NCBI GenBank assembly: GCA_000474255.1
Contig: BATO01000002.1
Coordinates: forward strand, 124,001 to 188,000
Source: Aquipseudomonas alcaligenes MRY13-0052
GTDB taxonomy: Bacteria; Pseudomonadota; Gammaproteobacteria; Pseudomonadales; Pseudomonadaceae
Direction of reading: 5' to 3'
Length of the DNA: 64,000 bases
Position 1 is the first letter of the stretch. Each line of letters starts with the position of its first letter. The position numbers and the translations under genes are program-made. Under the pieces are notes generated by a model. The model was not told the DNA's origin. It made no database searches and saw nothing but the letters and a program-made list of their open reading frames with translations. Positions 8,632 to 19,442 of this stretch are shown here, piece after piece.

Positions 8632-8987
8632 GAAAGGGGATTCCCCGGCCTGCCTGTACCAAGGTCCCCGAAACGGGTCGTCGCATCGTGCCCGGCGCCG
8701 TTGTCGCAGCGCCCGTGGCGGGAGAAGAAAGGGGATTCCCCGGCCTGCCTGTACCTGGGTCCCCAAAAGGGTTGTCGCTGCGCTGTCCGGGCCTGTGGCT
8801 GCCGTTACGGCGTGGCGGTGTAAGAAAGGGGGTTCCCCGGCCTGCCTGTACCAAGGCCCCCAAAACCGTTCCCCTTCGCCGTGCGCGCGCGGAGCCTGGC
8901 TCGACGCGGTGACGCTGGCAGCGAAGGGTCTTGCATAAAAGAGGGATCCCCGGCCTGCCTGTACCAAGGTCCCCGAAACTGGTTGTC
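8631..8987. repeat. Four degenerate tandem units, period about 95-115 bases
   Basis: Unit starts are near 8631, 8726, 8823 and 8938. A core of about 50 bases is well kept (AGAAAGGGGATTCCCCGG, then CCTGCCTGTACC). The intervening 45-65 bases are diverged but the first two are visibly related, which points to duplication of a whole module of about 96 bases. Confidence 0.85.
8632..8985 (-). ncRNA. nrsZ: Probable NrsZ nitrogen-regulated small RNA, four modules
   Basis: The segment holds four copies of a unit of about 50 bases, in transcript order near 8938-8987, 8823-8873, 8726-8776 and 8631-8679, each containing GGACCTTGGTACAGGCAGG and a GGGG-AAT-CCCC hairpin followed by a T/C-rich run. On the minus strand a sigma-54 promoter lies just upstream (8997-9011), so transcription would begin near 8985 and cross all four units. 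Position (between ntrC and the small membrane protein), direction and modular build match NrsZ of P. aeruginosa, an RpoN/NtrC-dependent RNA described as processed into three similar short modules, the first being sufficient for activity. Here there are four. Identity rests on context and architecture, not on an alignment; the ends are estimates. Confidence 0.72.
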
Positions 8988-8996
8988 TCTACCAAT

Positions 8997-9011
8997 GCAG
9001 GGGGTGTGCCA
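8997..9011 (-). promoter_or_regulatory. Sigma-54 (-24/-12) promoter of the NrsZ-like RNA
   Basis: On the minus strand TGGCAC, five bases, then CTGC: one mismatch to TGGCAC-N5-TTGC, with the GG-N10-GC spacing intact. The start site should be about 12 bases on, near 8985. Half-sites GCACCA (9200-9205) and TGGTGC (9240-9245) lie upstream and could contribute to NtrC binding, but no clean palindrome was seen. Confidence 0.7.
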
Positions 9012-9312
9012 GTTTTTATTCGTGATGCCTGTTCAGGCTCGCTTCGCATCGCTCTTCAGCTCTGAAAGTCCCGTAATTCCTGGCCTGTAGCGTTTCGCGC
9101 GCTTTTCCGTTGTTACTCGACATGACCGCCTGCAGGCCGTTTCTCGCGGATTCCTGGCCATTTTCTGAGCACGTTTTTGATGCGCCGAAGCGGTGCGTGG
9201 CACCAGCGGGGATCGTTTTTTAGCGACTGCAGCCCGCCCTGGTGCAGGTCGCGCAGGCGTCTGGATGGCTGCTCTACGGGGAGTTCGGGGCGTGGGAGGG
9301 CAAGGGAGGGAG

Positions 9313-9397
9313 CAGGAGCGAATCCATTCGCGGTGGGCCTTTCCGAGGGGCTTGGGGATCGGCCAGCGATCCGTCGCGAACGGACTCGCTCCTACAA
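9313..9397. repeat. Inverted pair of REP-like sequences (REPIN)
   Basis: AGGAGCGAATCCATTCGCG near 9315 and its approximate reverse complement TCGCGAACGGACTCGCTCCT ending near 9393 enclose about 40 bases. This is the usual REP doublet of pseudomonads, here in the 3' spacer of ntrC. The remaining sequence from 9012 to 9481 shows no convincing gene. Confidence 0.75.
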
Positions 9398-9481
9398 CGC
9401 GGAGGGCGGGGGCCGCCGGATGCGTCACGCGGGCCAGCAGGCCCGCGTATGGAAGGGGGGGGAGGGGTGGGGCGGAGAGAA

Positions 9482-10914
<1,433 letters not shown>

Positions 10915-10918
<4 letters not shown>

Positions 10919-12000
10919 GAGGATGTGGCTCCTTGTTCCAGCGGCAGGAAGATCGAGAAGACGGTGTGGCCGGGGTGGCTCTCACACTCGATCAGGCCCT
11001 GGTGCTGGCTGATGATGTTCTGGGCGATGGCCAGCCCGAGCCCGGTACCGTCGGGGCGCCCGCTGACCATGGGATAGAAGATGGTTTCCTGCAGTTCGGG
11101 CGGGATGCCCGGGCCGTTGTCGATGATCTCCACCTTTGTCACCAGGCGATGCCGGGTGTGGCCGATGGTGAACTGGCGCAGGGTGCGCGAACGCAGGGTG
11201 ATGCGCCCGAGGCGCAGGTCGTTGTTGGCGGAGATGGCCTGCATGGCGTTGCGCACGATATTGAGCACGGCCTGGATCATCTGCTCGCGGTCGATGAGCA
11301 CATCCGGGATGCTCGGGTCGTAGTCGCGCACCAGCGTGATGCCGCCCTGGCTCTCGGCTTCCACCAGGCTGCAGACGCGCTCCAGCACTTCGTGGACGTT
11401 GGTCATCGCCAGGGACGGCAGCTTGTTGGAGCCGAGCATGCGGTCCACCAGGTTCCGCAGGCGGTCCGCCTCTTCGATGATGACGTTGGTGTAGTCCTTC
11501 AGGTGCTCTTCCGGCAGTTCCCGGGACAGCAGTTGGGCGGCACCGCGAATGCCGCCCAGGGGGTTCTTGATCTCGTGGGCGAGGCCGCGCACCAGCAGCT
11601 TGGTGGTCTCCTGCTTGGACAGTTGCGCCTCTTCCTTGGTGATGCGCAGCAGCCGGTCGCGCGGGTGTACTTCCAGCAGCAGCAGGGTGGCGCCCTTGTT
11701 GAGGATGGGCGTCACCGCGTAGTCCACCGTCAGGGTCTGCCCGGCGAGGGAGGTGAGCATGGCTTCGCGCTTGGTGAAGGGGTGCGCCTCTTCCACCGCC
11801 TGGCGCAGCGAGGTCAGCGCCTCGGGGGATTCGGTGAACAGCTCGCTGATGAACTGGCCATGGCTGCGCTGGCCGCTGACGGCCAGAAGCATTTCCGCCG
11901 CCGGGTTCATGTACTCCAGCCGCAGGTCGGCATTGAGCAGGATCACCGCGGTGGTCAGGTTGTCGAGCAGCAGTCGGTGCAGGGCGTCGTTGATGGTCAT
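10915..12000 (-). CDS. ntrB: Nitrogen regulation sensor histidine kinase NtrB
   Basis: A 361-residue soluble kinase/phosphatase partner of NtrC. PAS domain at residues about 10-110, phospho-acceptor His in RGLAHEIKNPLGG near residue 140, and an ATPase domain with the N box (IVRNAMQA), the G1 box (IDNGPGIPP) and the G2 segment DGTGLGLAI. PII protein normally controls its kinase/phosphatase balance. The ATG at 12000 (MTINDALHR) is taken because the family begins there; a longer start adds an unrelated leader. A palindrome of NtrC-site type lies 163 bases upstream. Confidence 0.96.
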
Positions 12001-12140
12001 AGGTCGGGCATCTCGGCGATGGGCAGGAAAATGCAAGAAGCAAACCAAGCCCTGAAAAGACGCGCTGAAACAGGCAACCAGCCGCTTGCGGCTGCTTTTC
12101 AGCGCAGCGCGGCGGTGCGCGGGCGAACCAAAATGGGGAG

Positions 12141-12184
12141 AGTATAGAAATCGGTGCAGCGTGACGCACCATTGCGGTGCGTCA
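12141..12184 (-). promoter_or_regulatory. ntrBC promoter with NtrC-type palindrome
   Basis: TATACT (minus strand, 12141-12146) is a likely -10. Arms TGACGCACC and GGTGCGTCA (12162-12170 and 12176-12184) are a perfect nine-base inverted repeat with five bases between. They contain GCACC-N5-GGTGC, the core of NtrC sites, and overlap the expected -35. That position suits autorepression. No T-run follows, so it is not a terminator. Confidence 0.62.
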
Positions 12185-12189
12185 GTGGA

Positions 12190-12810
12190 TCAGAAGAACG
12201 GGAGGATGCCGATGATGCCTTTGTCCGGCTCCTTGGGCTTGTCCTTGAGCGGGCATTCGGGACGCACGCCGTAGTCGTCCTTCTGGCAGGGTCGGGCCTG
12301 GCGTTTCTGCGCCAGCGAGATGCGCATCATGTGCACCGGCTGGTTCGGCGTGCGCTCGATCACGCGACTCTTGTCGTCGATGATCTCCACCGCCAGCTGG
12401 TGGGTGCCGCGATCCAGGTTGGTGATGGGGAATACCGGGCTGCGGCCGGGCTCGCCCTGGGGCTTGCCGTCCAGCACCAGGCGATAGCTGTGGCCATCGC
12501 GCAGGCCGGGCTCGCTCATGGCGGTGACGATGAGGTTGCCTTCCATGTCCCGCAGCGTGGCGTCCGGCTCGGGCACCAGGATGCGCAGCACCTGGTAGCC
12601 CAGCTCGCGGGGAATGGCGGCCGGTGGCAGCACGGCGGGGGCCGTTGGCTGGGCGGTCATGCCGTTGGAGGGCGCCAGTTCGATGCGCTCGGCATTGCCG
12701 GGCTTGGGCCGGTCGGTGAAGACGCGGTTACCTTCCTCGTCGACATAGGTGTAGACCTGGGCCATCGCCGGCAGGCTGGCGAACAACAGGAAGAGCAGGA
12801 TCGTGCGCAT
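12190..12810 (-). CDS. DUF4124 domain-containing periplasmic protein
   Basis: A 206-residue protein with a signal peptide (MRTILLFLLFASLPAMAQ) directly followed by a DUF4124 domain (VYTYVDEEGNRVFTDRPKPGNAERIEL), then a Pro/Ala linker and a C-terminal beta-rich domain (HSYRLVLDGK, HQLAVEIID). Function of the family is unknown; the domain is common in exported proteobacterial proteins. Three bases separate its start from the stop of the similar upstream gene, so the pair looks like a tandem duplication that has diverged, transcribed together before ntrB. Confidence 0.85.
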   Translation of the reverse strand: MRTILLFLLFASLPAMAQVYTYVDEEGNRVFTDRPKPGNAERIELAPSNGMTAQPTAPAVLPPAAIPRELGYQVLRILVPEPDATLRDMEGNLIVTAMSEPGLRDGHSYRLVLDGKPQGEPGRSPVFPITNLDRGTHQLAVEIIDDKSRVIERTPNQPVHMMRISLAQKRQARPCQKDDYGVRPECPLKDKPKEPDKGIIGILPFF

Positions 12811-12813
12811 GGG

Positions 12814-13374
12814 TCAGTTGGCTGGCTTCGGAGTGGGTTTCGGAGGGGGTGGCGGGCGCAGCGCCGGGCTGCTGGTGTTGACCCGCTGCACGGTGAAGGT
12901 GACGGTTTCGCTCTGTTGCACGACCTGGTCACCGGCCAGTACCTGGACCGCGAGGCTGTGCTCGCCACGGTCGGCGTTGACCACCTGCAGGCGCGGCACG
13001 TTGACCTTCTGGCCCGCGGGCTTGCCGTCCAGCAGCAGCTGCAGCTGATGGCCCGGGCGCAGGCGCGGAACCAGCTGCACGCCGACGGAGAAGGTGCCGT
13101 TGTTGGCGCGCAGGGCTTCTTCGCTGGGCACGTCGGTCAGGCGGATTTCCTTGTATGCCGCTTCCGCCGCCTGGTCTTTCGGGGCGGCGACCGGTGTCAC
13201 GGGCTTCTGCGCTTCCACGGTGTTGGTGGTGGGCAGGCTGACCTCTTCGGTCTTGGTGCCATCCGGCGGCTGGTTGGTGAAGACGGTATTGCCGTTGGCG
13301 TCGGTGTACTTGTAGATCTGCGCCGTGGCGGGGAGCGTCAGCGACAGCAGCAGGCAGGCGAGCAGGAGGCGCAT
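12814..13374 (-). CDS. DUF4124 domain-containing periplasmic protein
   Basis: A 186-residue exported protein built like its downstream neighbour: signal peptide MRLLLACLLLSLTLPATAQ, DUF4124 segment IYKYTDANGNTVFTNQPPDG, and a C-terminal domain with HQLQLLLDGKPAG and HSLAVQVLAG, ending in a Pro/Lys-rich tail. The shared HxLxxxLDGKP and R-G-x-H-x-L-A-V patterns show common ancestry with the 12190-12810 product. The ATG at 13374 has GAGGAG eight bases upstream. Function is unknown. Confidence 0.85.
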   Translation of the reverse strand: MRLLLACLLLSLTLPATAQIYKYTDANGNTVFTNQPPDGTKTEEVSLPTTNTVEAQKPVTPVAAPKDQAAEAAYKEIRLTDVPSEEALRANNGTFSVGVQLVPRLRPGHQLQLLLDGKPAGQKVNVPRLQVVNADRGEHSLAVQVLAGDQVVQQSETVTFTVQRVNTSSPALRPPPPPKPTPKPAN

Positions 13375-13510
13375 GGGCCGGTCTCCTCTGGATGATGCCG
13401 CTAAGCCTTGCACCCGCGCGCCAAGCTGGCAAGTTCGGCCTGATGCGGCTGTGCGGCGCAGCCGGAAAATCGCTCGGTTCGAGGGCGTTGTTGCACGCAA
13501 TCCATGCCAC

Positions 13511-13539
13511 AAAAAAAGAGGCCTCCCGAAGGAGGCCTC
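13511..13539 (-). terminator. Terminator of glnA
   Basis: Perfect nine-base stem GAGGCCTCC/GGAGGCCTC with tetraloop CGAA, followed on the minus strand by seven T. Confidence 0.93.
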
Positions 13540-13586
13540 TCAGTCCGTGCCGCTTGCGCGACACGTTGCCTATGCAGGCAGCTGGA

Positions 13587-14993
13587 TCAGACGCTGTAGT
13601 ACAGGTCGTATTCCAGCGGGTGCACGAAGGTGCGCACCTTGATTTCTTCTTCGCTCTTCAGCTCGATGTAGGCATCGATGAAGTCGTCGCTGAACACGCC
13701 GCCCTTGGTCAGGAACGCACGGCCCTTGTCCAGCTCTTCCAGCGCCTCTTTCAGGCTGCCGCAAACCTGCGGGATCTCTTTCGCCTCTTCCGGCGGCAGG
13801 TCGTACAGGTTCTTGTCGGCCGCATCGCCGGGGTGGATCTTGTTCTGGATGCCGTCCAGGCCGGCCATCAGCAGAGCGGCGAAGGCCAGGTAGGGGTTGG
13901 CAGCCGGGTCCGGGAAGCGCGCTTCGATGCGGCGTGCTTTCGGGCTGGACACGTACGGGATACGGATCGAGGCGGAACGGTTGCGGGCGGAGTAGGCCAG
14001 CATGACCGGGGCTTCGAAACCGGGAACCAGACGCTTGTACGAGTTGGTCGACGGGTTGGTGAAGCCGTTCAGGGCCTTACCGTGCTTGATGATGCCGCCG
14101 ATGAAGTACAGGGCGGTATCGGACAGGCCGGCATAGCCTTCACCTGCGAAGGTGTTCTTGCCGTCCTTGCCGATCGACAGGTGCACGTGCATGCCCGAGC
14201 CGTTGTCGCCGTACAGGGGCTTCGGCATGAAGGTCGCGGTCTTGCCGTAGGCGTCGGCGACGTTGTGCACGCAGTACTTCAGGGTCTGAACTTCGTCAGC
14301 CTTGGCGACCAGGGTGTTGAACTTCACGCCGATTTCGTTCTGACCGGCAGTCGCCACTTCGTGGTGGTGAACTTCGATGACCAGGCCCATTTCTTCCATG
14401 GCATTACACATGGCAGTACGGATTTCGTGGTCGTGGTCGCACGGCGGAACCGGGAAGTAACCGCCTTTGACGGCCGGGCGGTGGCCCTTGTTGCCGCCTT
14501 CGACGTCCTGGTCGGTCATCCACGAGCCTTGCTCGGAGATGATCTTGAACATGGAGCCGGAGATGTCGGACTTGAACTTCACTTCGTCGAAGATGAAGAA
14601 CTCGGGTTCCGGGCCGACGAAGACGGTGTCACCGATACCGGTGGTCTTCAGGTATTCCTCGGCGCGCTTGGCGATGGAGCGCGGGTCGCGATCGTAGCCT
14701 TGCATGGTGCTCGGCTCGATGATGTCGCAGACCAGGATCAGGGTCGGCTCTTCGGTGAAGGGGTCCAGCACGGCGGTGCTGTCGACCGGCAGCAGGATCA
14801 TGTCGGAGGCTTCGATGCCTTTCCAGCCATGGATGGACGAGCCGTCGAACATCTTGCCGACTTCGAAGAACTCGTCGTCCAGCGCGTCGCGTGCCGGCAT
14901 GGTCACGTGGTGCTGCTTGCCTTTGGTATCGGTGAAGCGCAGATCAACCCACTTCACGTCATGGTCTTTAATCAGTTGAAGCGACTTCGACAT
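13587..14993 (-). CDS. glnA: Glutamine synthetase, type I
   Basis: A 468-residue dodecameric enzyme making glutamine from glutamate, ammonia and ATP. Signatures: start [36 protein letters not shown], the ATP-binding segment [20 protein letters not shown] and the adenylylation Tyr in NLYDLPPEE near residue 397, so activity is expected to be controlled by GlnE. The ATG at 14993 has a GGAGG seven bases upstream. It is transcribed from the sigma-54 promoter at 15095-15109 with two NtrC sites farther upstream, and ends at a strong terminator. Confidence 0.98.
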   Translation of the reverse strand: MSKSLQLIKDHDVKWVDLRFTDTKGKQHHVTMPARDALDDEFFEVGKMFDGSSIHGWKGIEASDMILLPVDSTAVLDPFTEEPTLILVCDIIEPSTMQGYDRDPRSIAKRAEEYLKTTGIGDTVFVGPEPEFFIFDEVKFKSDISGSMFKIISEQGSWMTDQDVEGGNKGHRPAVKGGYFPVPPCDHDHEIRTAMCNAMEEMGLVIEVHHHEVATAGQNEIGVKFNTLVAKADEVQTLKYCVHNVADAYGKTATFMPKPLYGDNGSGMHVHLSIGKDGKNTFAGEGYAGLSDTALYFIGGIIKHGKALNGFTNPSTNSYKRLVPGFEAPVMLAYSARNRSASIRIPYVSSPKARRIEARFPDPAANPYLAFAALLMAGLDGIQNKIHPGDAADKNLYDLPPEEAKEIPQVCGSLKEALEELDKGRAFLTKGGVFSDDFIDAYIELKSEEEIKVRTFVHPLEYDLYYSV

Positions 14994-15094
14994 GGTGTCC
15001 TCCAGGTGGTCGGGGGTGGCTGTCGTGCGAGCCCCCAATAAAAAGGTGAAGCCGGGGCGGCATAGTCCGCCAGGGCAACCTGCCTCACAAGGGA

Positions 15095-15109
15095 GCAAAT
15101 TGCGTGCCA
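15095..15109 (-). promoter_or_regulatory. Sigma-54 promoter of glnA
   Basis: On the minus strand TGGCAC-GCAAT-TTGC, an exact match to the RpoN consensus with GG-N10-GC spacing, about 100 bases before the glnA start codon. It depends on NtrC bound at the two upstream sites. Confidence 0.93.
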
Positions 15110-15182
15110 GTGCCCTGGAATGGGCAAAGGCCCTAGAACTCACGCGGGCCGGGGCCTGCCGATTGATTGTGTACAGTTTTGC

Positions 15183-15228
15183 GCACCAATTCCGTGCTCC
15201 GTGCGTCGAGATTGCACCCGTTTGGTGC
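15183..15228. promoter_or_regulatory. Two NtrC enhancer sites for glnA
   Basis: GCACCAATTCCGTGC (15183-15197) and GCACCCGTTTGGTGC (15214-15228) each match GCACCA-N3-TGGTGC with one mismatch. Their centres are 31 bases apart, three helical turns, and lie about 80-120 bases upstream of the RpoN promoter. This is the standard arrangement for cooperative NtrC binding. Confidence 0.85.
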
Positions 15229-15277
15229 GTCGCGAAGAGGTGTGATTGATTTTGGTCAAAGCTTGAACAATTTCCGC

Positions 15278-15283
15278 TATAAT
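15278..15283 (+). promoter_or_regulatory. -10 element of thiI promoter
   Basis: A perfect TATAAT 43 bases before the thiI start; the -35 region is poor. It diverges from the glnA control region and lies close to the second NtrC site. Confidence 0.55.
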
Positions 15284-15325
15284 CCGCGCCCCTCTTTTTT
15301 CAGCGTCCCAGCCAGTGCTGTTTTC

Positions 15326-16780
15326 ATGAAACTCATCATCAAGGTCTTCCCCGAAATCACCATCAAGAGCCGGCCGGTGCGCAAGCATTTCATCCGCCAG
15401 CTCGCGAAGAACATTCGCGTGGTGTTGCGTGATCTCGACCCGGAAGTCGAGGTGAGCGGCATCTGGGACAACCTGGAACTGGTCACGAAGCAGACCGACC
15501 CCAGGCTCCTTGCGGAGATGATCGAGCGCCTCACCTGCACGCCCGGCATCACCCACTTCCTGGAGGTCAACGAGTACCCGCTCGGCGACTTCGACGACGT
15601 GCTGGAAAAGTGCAAGCTGCATTACGCCGACCAGATTCCCGGCAAGATCTTCTCCGTGCGCTGCAAGCGTGCCGGCAAGCACTCGTTCACCTCGATGGAG
15701 CTGGAGAGCCATGTCGGCAGCCGCCTGCGCCGTGAGTGCAACGCCGCCGGCATCTCGCTGAAGAACCCGGAAGTGGAAGTACGCATCGAAGTGCGCGACC
15801 AGCGCCTGTTCGTCATCCACCACCAGCACGACGGCCTGGGCGGTTACCCGCTGGGCTCGCTGGAGCAGACCCTGGTGCTGATGTCCGGCGGTTTCGACTC
15901 CACCGTCGCCGCCTACCAGATGATGCGCCGCGGCCTGATGGCGCACTTCTGTTTCTTCAACCTTGGCGGTCGTGCCCACGAGCTGGGCGTGATGGAAGTG
16001 GCCCACTACCTGTGGGAAAAGTTCGGCCGCTCCCAGCGCGTGCTGTTCATCAGCGTGCCCTTCGAGGAAGTGGTGGCCGAGATCCTCGGCAAGGTCGACA
16101 ACAGCCAGATGGGCGTGATCCTCAAGCGCATGATGCTGCGGGTTTCCACGCGCATGGCCGAGCAACTGCGCATCGAGGCGCTGGTCACAGGCGAAGCCAT
16201 TTCCCAGGTGTCCAGCCAGACCCTGCCGAACCTCTCGGTGATCGACTCGGCCACCGACATGCTGGTGCTGCGCCCGCTGATCGCCAGCCACAAGCAGGAC
16301 ATCATCGACACCGCCACCCGGATCGGCACTGCCGAGTTCGCCAAGCACATGCCCGAATACTGCGGCGTGATCTCGGTGAACCCCACCACCCGCGCCAAGA
16401 AGAGCCGCATCGAATATGAAGAGACGCAGTTCGACATGGCCGTGCTGGAACGCGCCATCGAGCGCGCGCGCCTGATCCCCATCGACCGGGTGATCGACGA
16501 GCTGGGCCAGGACCTGAAGGTGGAAGAGGTGAGCGAGGCTCTGCCGGGGCAGATCGTCATCGACATCCGCCACCCCGACGCCCAGGAAGATGAACCGCTG
16601 GAGCTGGCGGGCATCGAAGTCCAGGCCATGCCGTTCTACGCGATCAACAGCCGCTTCAAGGAACTGGACGAAAATCGCCAGTACCTCCTCTATTGCGATA
16701 AAGGCGTCATGAGCCGCCTGCATGCTCACCATCTGCTCAGCGAGGGGCATGCCAATGTGCGCGTTTATCGCCCGGCCTAA
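15326..16780 (+). CDS. thiI: tRNA 4-thiouridine synthetase ThiI
   Basis: A 484-residue enzyme that puts sulfur on U8 of tRNA and supplies sulfur for thiamine thiazole. Layout: N-terminal ferredoxin-like domain and THUMP domain to about 165, PP-loop ATPase with SGGFDST from Ser187, and a C-terminal rhodanese domain with the persulfide Cys457 (YCDKGVMS). All catalytic elements are present, unlike the rhodanese at 6480. The ATG at 15326 gives the family N-terminus [15 protein letters not shown]; longer frames would run into the glnA control region. Confidence 0.96.
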   Translation: MKLIIKVFPEITIKSRPVRKHFIRQLAKNIRVVLRDLDPEVEVSGIWDNLELVTKQTDPRLLAEMIERLTCTPGITHFLEVNEYPLGDFDDVLEKCKLHYADQIPGKIFSVRCKRAGKHSFTSMELESHVGSRLRRECNAAGISLKNPEVEVRIEVRDQRLFVIHHQHDGLGGYPLGSLEQTLVLMSGGFDSTVAAYQMMRRGLMAHFCFFNLGGRAHELGVMEVAHYLWEKFGRSQRVLFISVPFEEVVAEILGKVDNSQMGVILKRMMLRVSTRMAEQLRIEALVTGEAISQVSSQTLPNLSVIDSATDMLVLRPLIASHKQDIIDTATRIGTAEFAKHMPEYCGVISVNPTTRAKKSRIEYEETQFDMAVLERAIERARLIPIDRVIDELGQDLKVEEVSEALPGQIVIDIRHPDAQEDEPLELAGIEVQAMPFYAINSRFKELDENRQYLLYCDKGVMSRLHAHHLLSEGHANVRVYRPA

Positions 16781-16909
16781 ACAGCCCGGGCTGTACGGCG
16801 GCAGCATCCGCCACCGCCCCCCCGACCAGCGGGCGGGCTGAATCGAACGTTTTTCATACAGGCCGCCTAGACTCAGCGGCGAACCGAATCCTCTGATCGA
16901 GATGCACAA

Positions 16910-18727
16910 GTGATCGAAAAACTACGCAACATCGCCATCATCGCCCACGTCGACCATGGCAAAACCACCCTCGTCGACAAGCTCCTGAAGCTGTCCGGCA
17001 CCCTCGACCGCAAAGAAGCGGAAAGCGAGCGCGTGATGGACTCCAACGACCAGGAAAAAGAGCGCGGCATTACCATTCTGGCGAAGAACACCGCCATCAA
17101 GTGGAACGGCTACAACATCAACATCGTCGACACCCCCGGCCACGCCGACTTCGGCGGTGAGGTCGAGCGCGTGATGTCGATGGTCGACTCCGTGCTGCTG
17201 GTGGTCGACGCCCAGGACGGCCCCATGCCGCAGACCCGCTTCGTGACCCAGAAGGCGTTCAAGGCCGGCCTGCGTCCGATCGTCGTGGTCAACAAGATCG
17301 ACCGTCCGGGCGCGCGCCCTGACTGGGTCATCGACCAGATCTTCGACCTGTTCGACAACCTCGGTGCCACCGACGAGCAGCTTGACTTCCCGATCGTCTA
17401 CGCCAGCGCCCTGAACGGCATCGCCGGCCTCGACCACGAGAAGATGGACGACAACATGGACGCGCTGTTCCAGGCGATCATCGACCACGTTCCGGTTCCG
17501 GACGTCGACGTCGACGGCCCGTTCCAGATGCAGATCTCCCAGCTGGACTACAACAGCTTCCTCGGCGTGATCGGCATCGGCCGTATCGCCCGCGGCAAGA
17601 TCAAGTCCAACACCCCGGTGGTCGCCATCAGCGACGACGGCACCAAGCGCAACGGCCGCGTCCTGAAGATCATGGGCCACTCCGGCCTGCAGCGCGTAGA
17701 AGTCGCTGAAGCCGAAGCCGGCGACATCGTCTGCGTCAGCGGCATGGAAGAGCTGTTCATCTCCGACACCCTGTGCGATCCGCAGAACGTCGAAGCCCGT
17801 CCGCCCCTGACCGTCGACCAGCCGACCGTGAGCATGACCTTCCAGGTCAACGACTCGCCCTTCGCTGGTAAAGAAGGCAAGTTCGTCACCAGCCGCAACA
17901 TCAAGGACCGTCTGGAGAAGGAACTGCTGCACAACGTCGCCCTGCGCGTCGAAGCGGGCGAATCCGCCGAGAAGTTCAAGGTCTCCGGCCGTGGTGAACT
18001 GCACCTCTCCGTACTGATCGAAACCATGCGCCGCGAAGGCTTCGAGATGGCCGTAGGCCGTCCGGAAGTGGTCATCATCGAGAAGGACGGCGACAAGCAG
18101 GAGCCCTACGAGAACGTCACCATCGACATCGAAGAGCAGCACCAGGGCTCGGTGATGGAGCAGATGGGCCTGCGCAAGGGCGATCTGACCAACATGATCC
18201 CCGACGGCAAGGGCCGTGTACGCCTGGAATACACCATCCCGGCGCGTGGCCTGATCGGCTTCCGTAACAACTTCCTGACCCTGACCTCGGGTACCGGCAT
18301 CCTGACCTCGACCTTCAGCCACTACGGCCCGATCAAGGCCGGCGAAGTCAGCAACCGTCAGAACGGCGTACTGGTCTCCATGGCCACCGGCACCGCCCTG
18401 ACCTACTCGCTGGAAACCCTGCAAAGCCGCGGCAAGCTGTTCCTCGGCCCAGGCGACGAGATCTACGAAGGCCAGCTGGCCGGCATCAACAGCCGTGACA
18501 ACGACCTGGTGATCAACCCCACCAAGGGCAAGAAGCTCGACAACATGCGCGCATCGGGCAAAGACGAAGTCATCGCCCTGGTTCCGCCGATCCGCTTCAC
18601 CCTGGAGCAGGCGCTGGAATTCATCGCCGACGACGAGCTGGTGGAAGTGACTCCGAAGTCCATCCGCCTGCGCAAGAAAATGCTGAACGAGAACGACCGC
18701 AAGCGCTACGAGCGCGCCAAGGTCTGA
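16910..18727 (+). CDS. typA: Translational GTPase TypA/BipA
   Basis: A 605-residue ribosome-associated GTPase of the EF-G family involved in stress and low-temperature ribosome assembly. Visible are G1 AHVDHGKTT at residues 11-19, switch [25 protein letters not shown] for base recognition, EF-G-like domains III and V, and the BipA-specific C-terminal domain ending RKRYERAKV. The start is GTG at 16910, giving [20 protein letters not shown] as in other family members; no better start exists. The 129-base spacer from thiI contains a CAGCCCGGGCTG palindrome but no clear terminator. Confidence 0.97.
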   Translation: MIEKLRNIAIIAHVDHGKTTLVDKLLKLSGTLDRKEAESERVMDSNDQEKERGITILAKNTAIKWNGYNINIVDTPGHADFGGEVERVMSMVDSVLLVVDAQDGPMPQTRFVTQKAFKAGLRPIVVVNKIDRPGARPDWVIDQIFDLFDNLGATDEQLDFPIVYASALNGIAGLDHEKMDDNMDALFQAIIDHVPVPDVDVDGPFQMQISQLDYNSFLGVIGIGRIARGKIKSNTPVVAISDDGTKRNGRVLKIMGHSGLQRVEVAEAEAGDIVCVSGMEELFISDTLCDPQNVEARPPLTVDQPTVSMTFQVNDSPFAGKEGKFVTSRNIKDRLEKELLHNVALRVEAGESAEKFKVSGRGELHLSVLIETMRREGFEMAVGRPEVVIIEKDGDKQEPYENVTIDIEEQHQGSVMEQMGLRKGDLTNMIPDGKGRVRLEYTIPARGLIGFRNNFLTLTSGTGILTSTFSHYGPIKAGEVSNRQNGVLVSMATGTALTYSLETLQSRGKLFLGPGDEIYEGQLAGINSRDNDLVINPTKGKKLDNMRASGKDEVIALVPPIRFTLEQALEFIADDELVEVTPKSIRLRKKMLNENDRKRYERAKV

Positions 18728-18744
18728 TCTCCGATCAGTAACTG

Positions 18745-18780
18745 AAAAGCCCCCGCCGGAGCGATCCGGCGGGGGCTTTT
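18745..18780. terminator. Terminator after typA
   Basis: A 16-base perfect stem (AAAAGCCCCCGCCGGA with its complement) and loop GCGA, ending in four T. Nearly symmetric, so it may work in both directions. Confidence 0.9.
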
Positions 18781-18831
18781 CATTGAGAGGCCTGCCGCCC
18801 CTGGCTGTCCGCTGTTCATCAGGAGAGAACC

Positions 18832-19182
18832 ATGAAAGTGACTTCCCTGGCTGGCCTGGCAGGGCTGGCCTTGCTGATCCTCGGCTGCGCATCACCGCGC
18901 GCCCTCGACACCCGCCATCTCACACGCTTCGACGAGTACCACGCCAACCTCGAGATCGCGGGCCAGCGCTACACGCTGGATGCCTACATCGTGATGTTCC
19001 AGAAGCCCTTCTATATCACCGTGCAGCGGGATGACCGCCGCCCCATGTCGATCGATGAGGCGGCGCGCGCAGCGGAGGAGTACATCAAGCCTCGGGGATG
19101 CACGGAACCGCTCGTCCGTCGTGCCGATCTGGACCGCAGCAACGCTGACAAGACCCAGTGGATGGTCGGTATCGAGTGCTGA
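18832..19182 (+). CDS. Hypothetical lipoprotein
   Basis: A 116-residue protein with a lipoprotein signal peptide (MKVTSLAGLAGLALLILGC, lipobox ILGC) so it is probably lipid-anchored in the envelope. The mature part has no domain I recognise; it contains a pair of later Cys residues (in PRGCTEP and the final EC) that could form a disulfide. An AGGAGAG lies six bases before the ATG. Single gene between the typA terminator and the convergent two-partner secretion genes. The 260 bases that follow hold a 29-codon ORF that I do not consider supported and a hairpin at 19415. Confidence 0.75.
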   Translation: MKVTSLAGLAGLALLILGCASPRALDTRHLTRFDEYHANLEIAGQRYTLDAYIVMFQKPFYITVQRDDRRPMSIDEAARAAEEYIKPRGCTEPLVRRADLDRSNADKTQWMVGIEC

Positions 19183-19414
19183 TCCGCAAGGAGCGCATGA
19201 ACCTGGTCAGGGGCATCACCGAGGCCGACACCGACGGGGATGGAGAGGCACCCGGAGGCGGGGTTCGGTTCACCACCGTGCGATGAGGCTGGCGCCCAAC
19301 AGGGGCGGCTTTCTCGATCCACTCGGAAGGCGCTGCAGTGACTGCGACGGTCGGGCCAGCAGTCGGATCATTGATTGCGTCCTGCCGCCCGTGGCACCGG
19401 CAAACCCCGCTATA

Positions 19415-19435
19415 CCCCTGCCCATCAGGCAGGGG
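19415..19435. terminator. Hairpin in the spacer downstream of tpsB
   Basis: CCCCTGCC/GGCAGGGG, eight-base perfect stem and five-base loop, eight bases beyond the tpsB stop. There is no T-run, so termination would be weak or Rho-assisted; it may only protect the mRNA 3' end. Confidence 0.4.
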
Positions 19436-19442
19436 CACGGAC

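Noticed and set aside
8631-8987. Regularly spaced repeats that could suggest a CRISPR array
   Set aside because: Only four units, the core repeats differ from each other, spacers vary from about 45 to 65 bases and are partly related, and no cas gene is near. A modular sRNA explains them better.
12162-12184. Perfect hairpin as a terminator of the DUF4124 genes
   Set aside because: No T-run on either strand, and the core is GCACC-N5-GGTGC over the ntrBC promoter, so an operator is more likely.
13392-15041. 549-codon plus-strand frame opposite glnA
   Set aside because: It is the mirror frame of glutamine synthetase, which is unmistakable on the minus strand.
19197-19286. 29-codon ORF with AAGGAG upstream (MNLVRGITEADTDGDGEAPG start)
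   Set aside because: Too short, low complexity and no context; the Shine-Dalgarno match alone is not enough.
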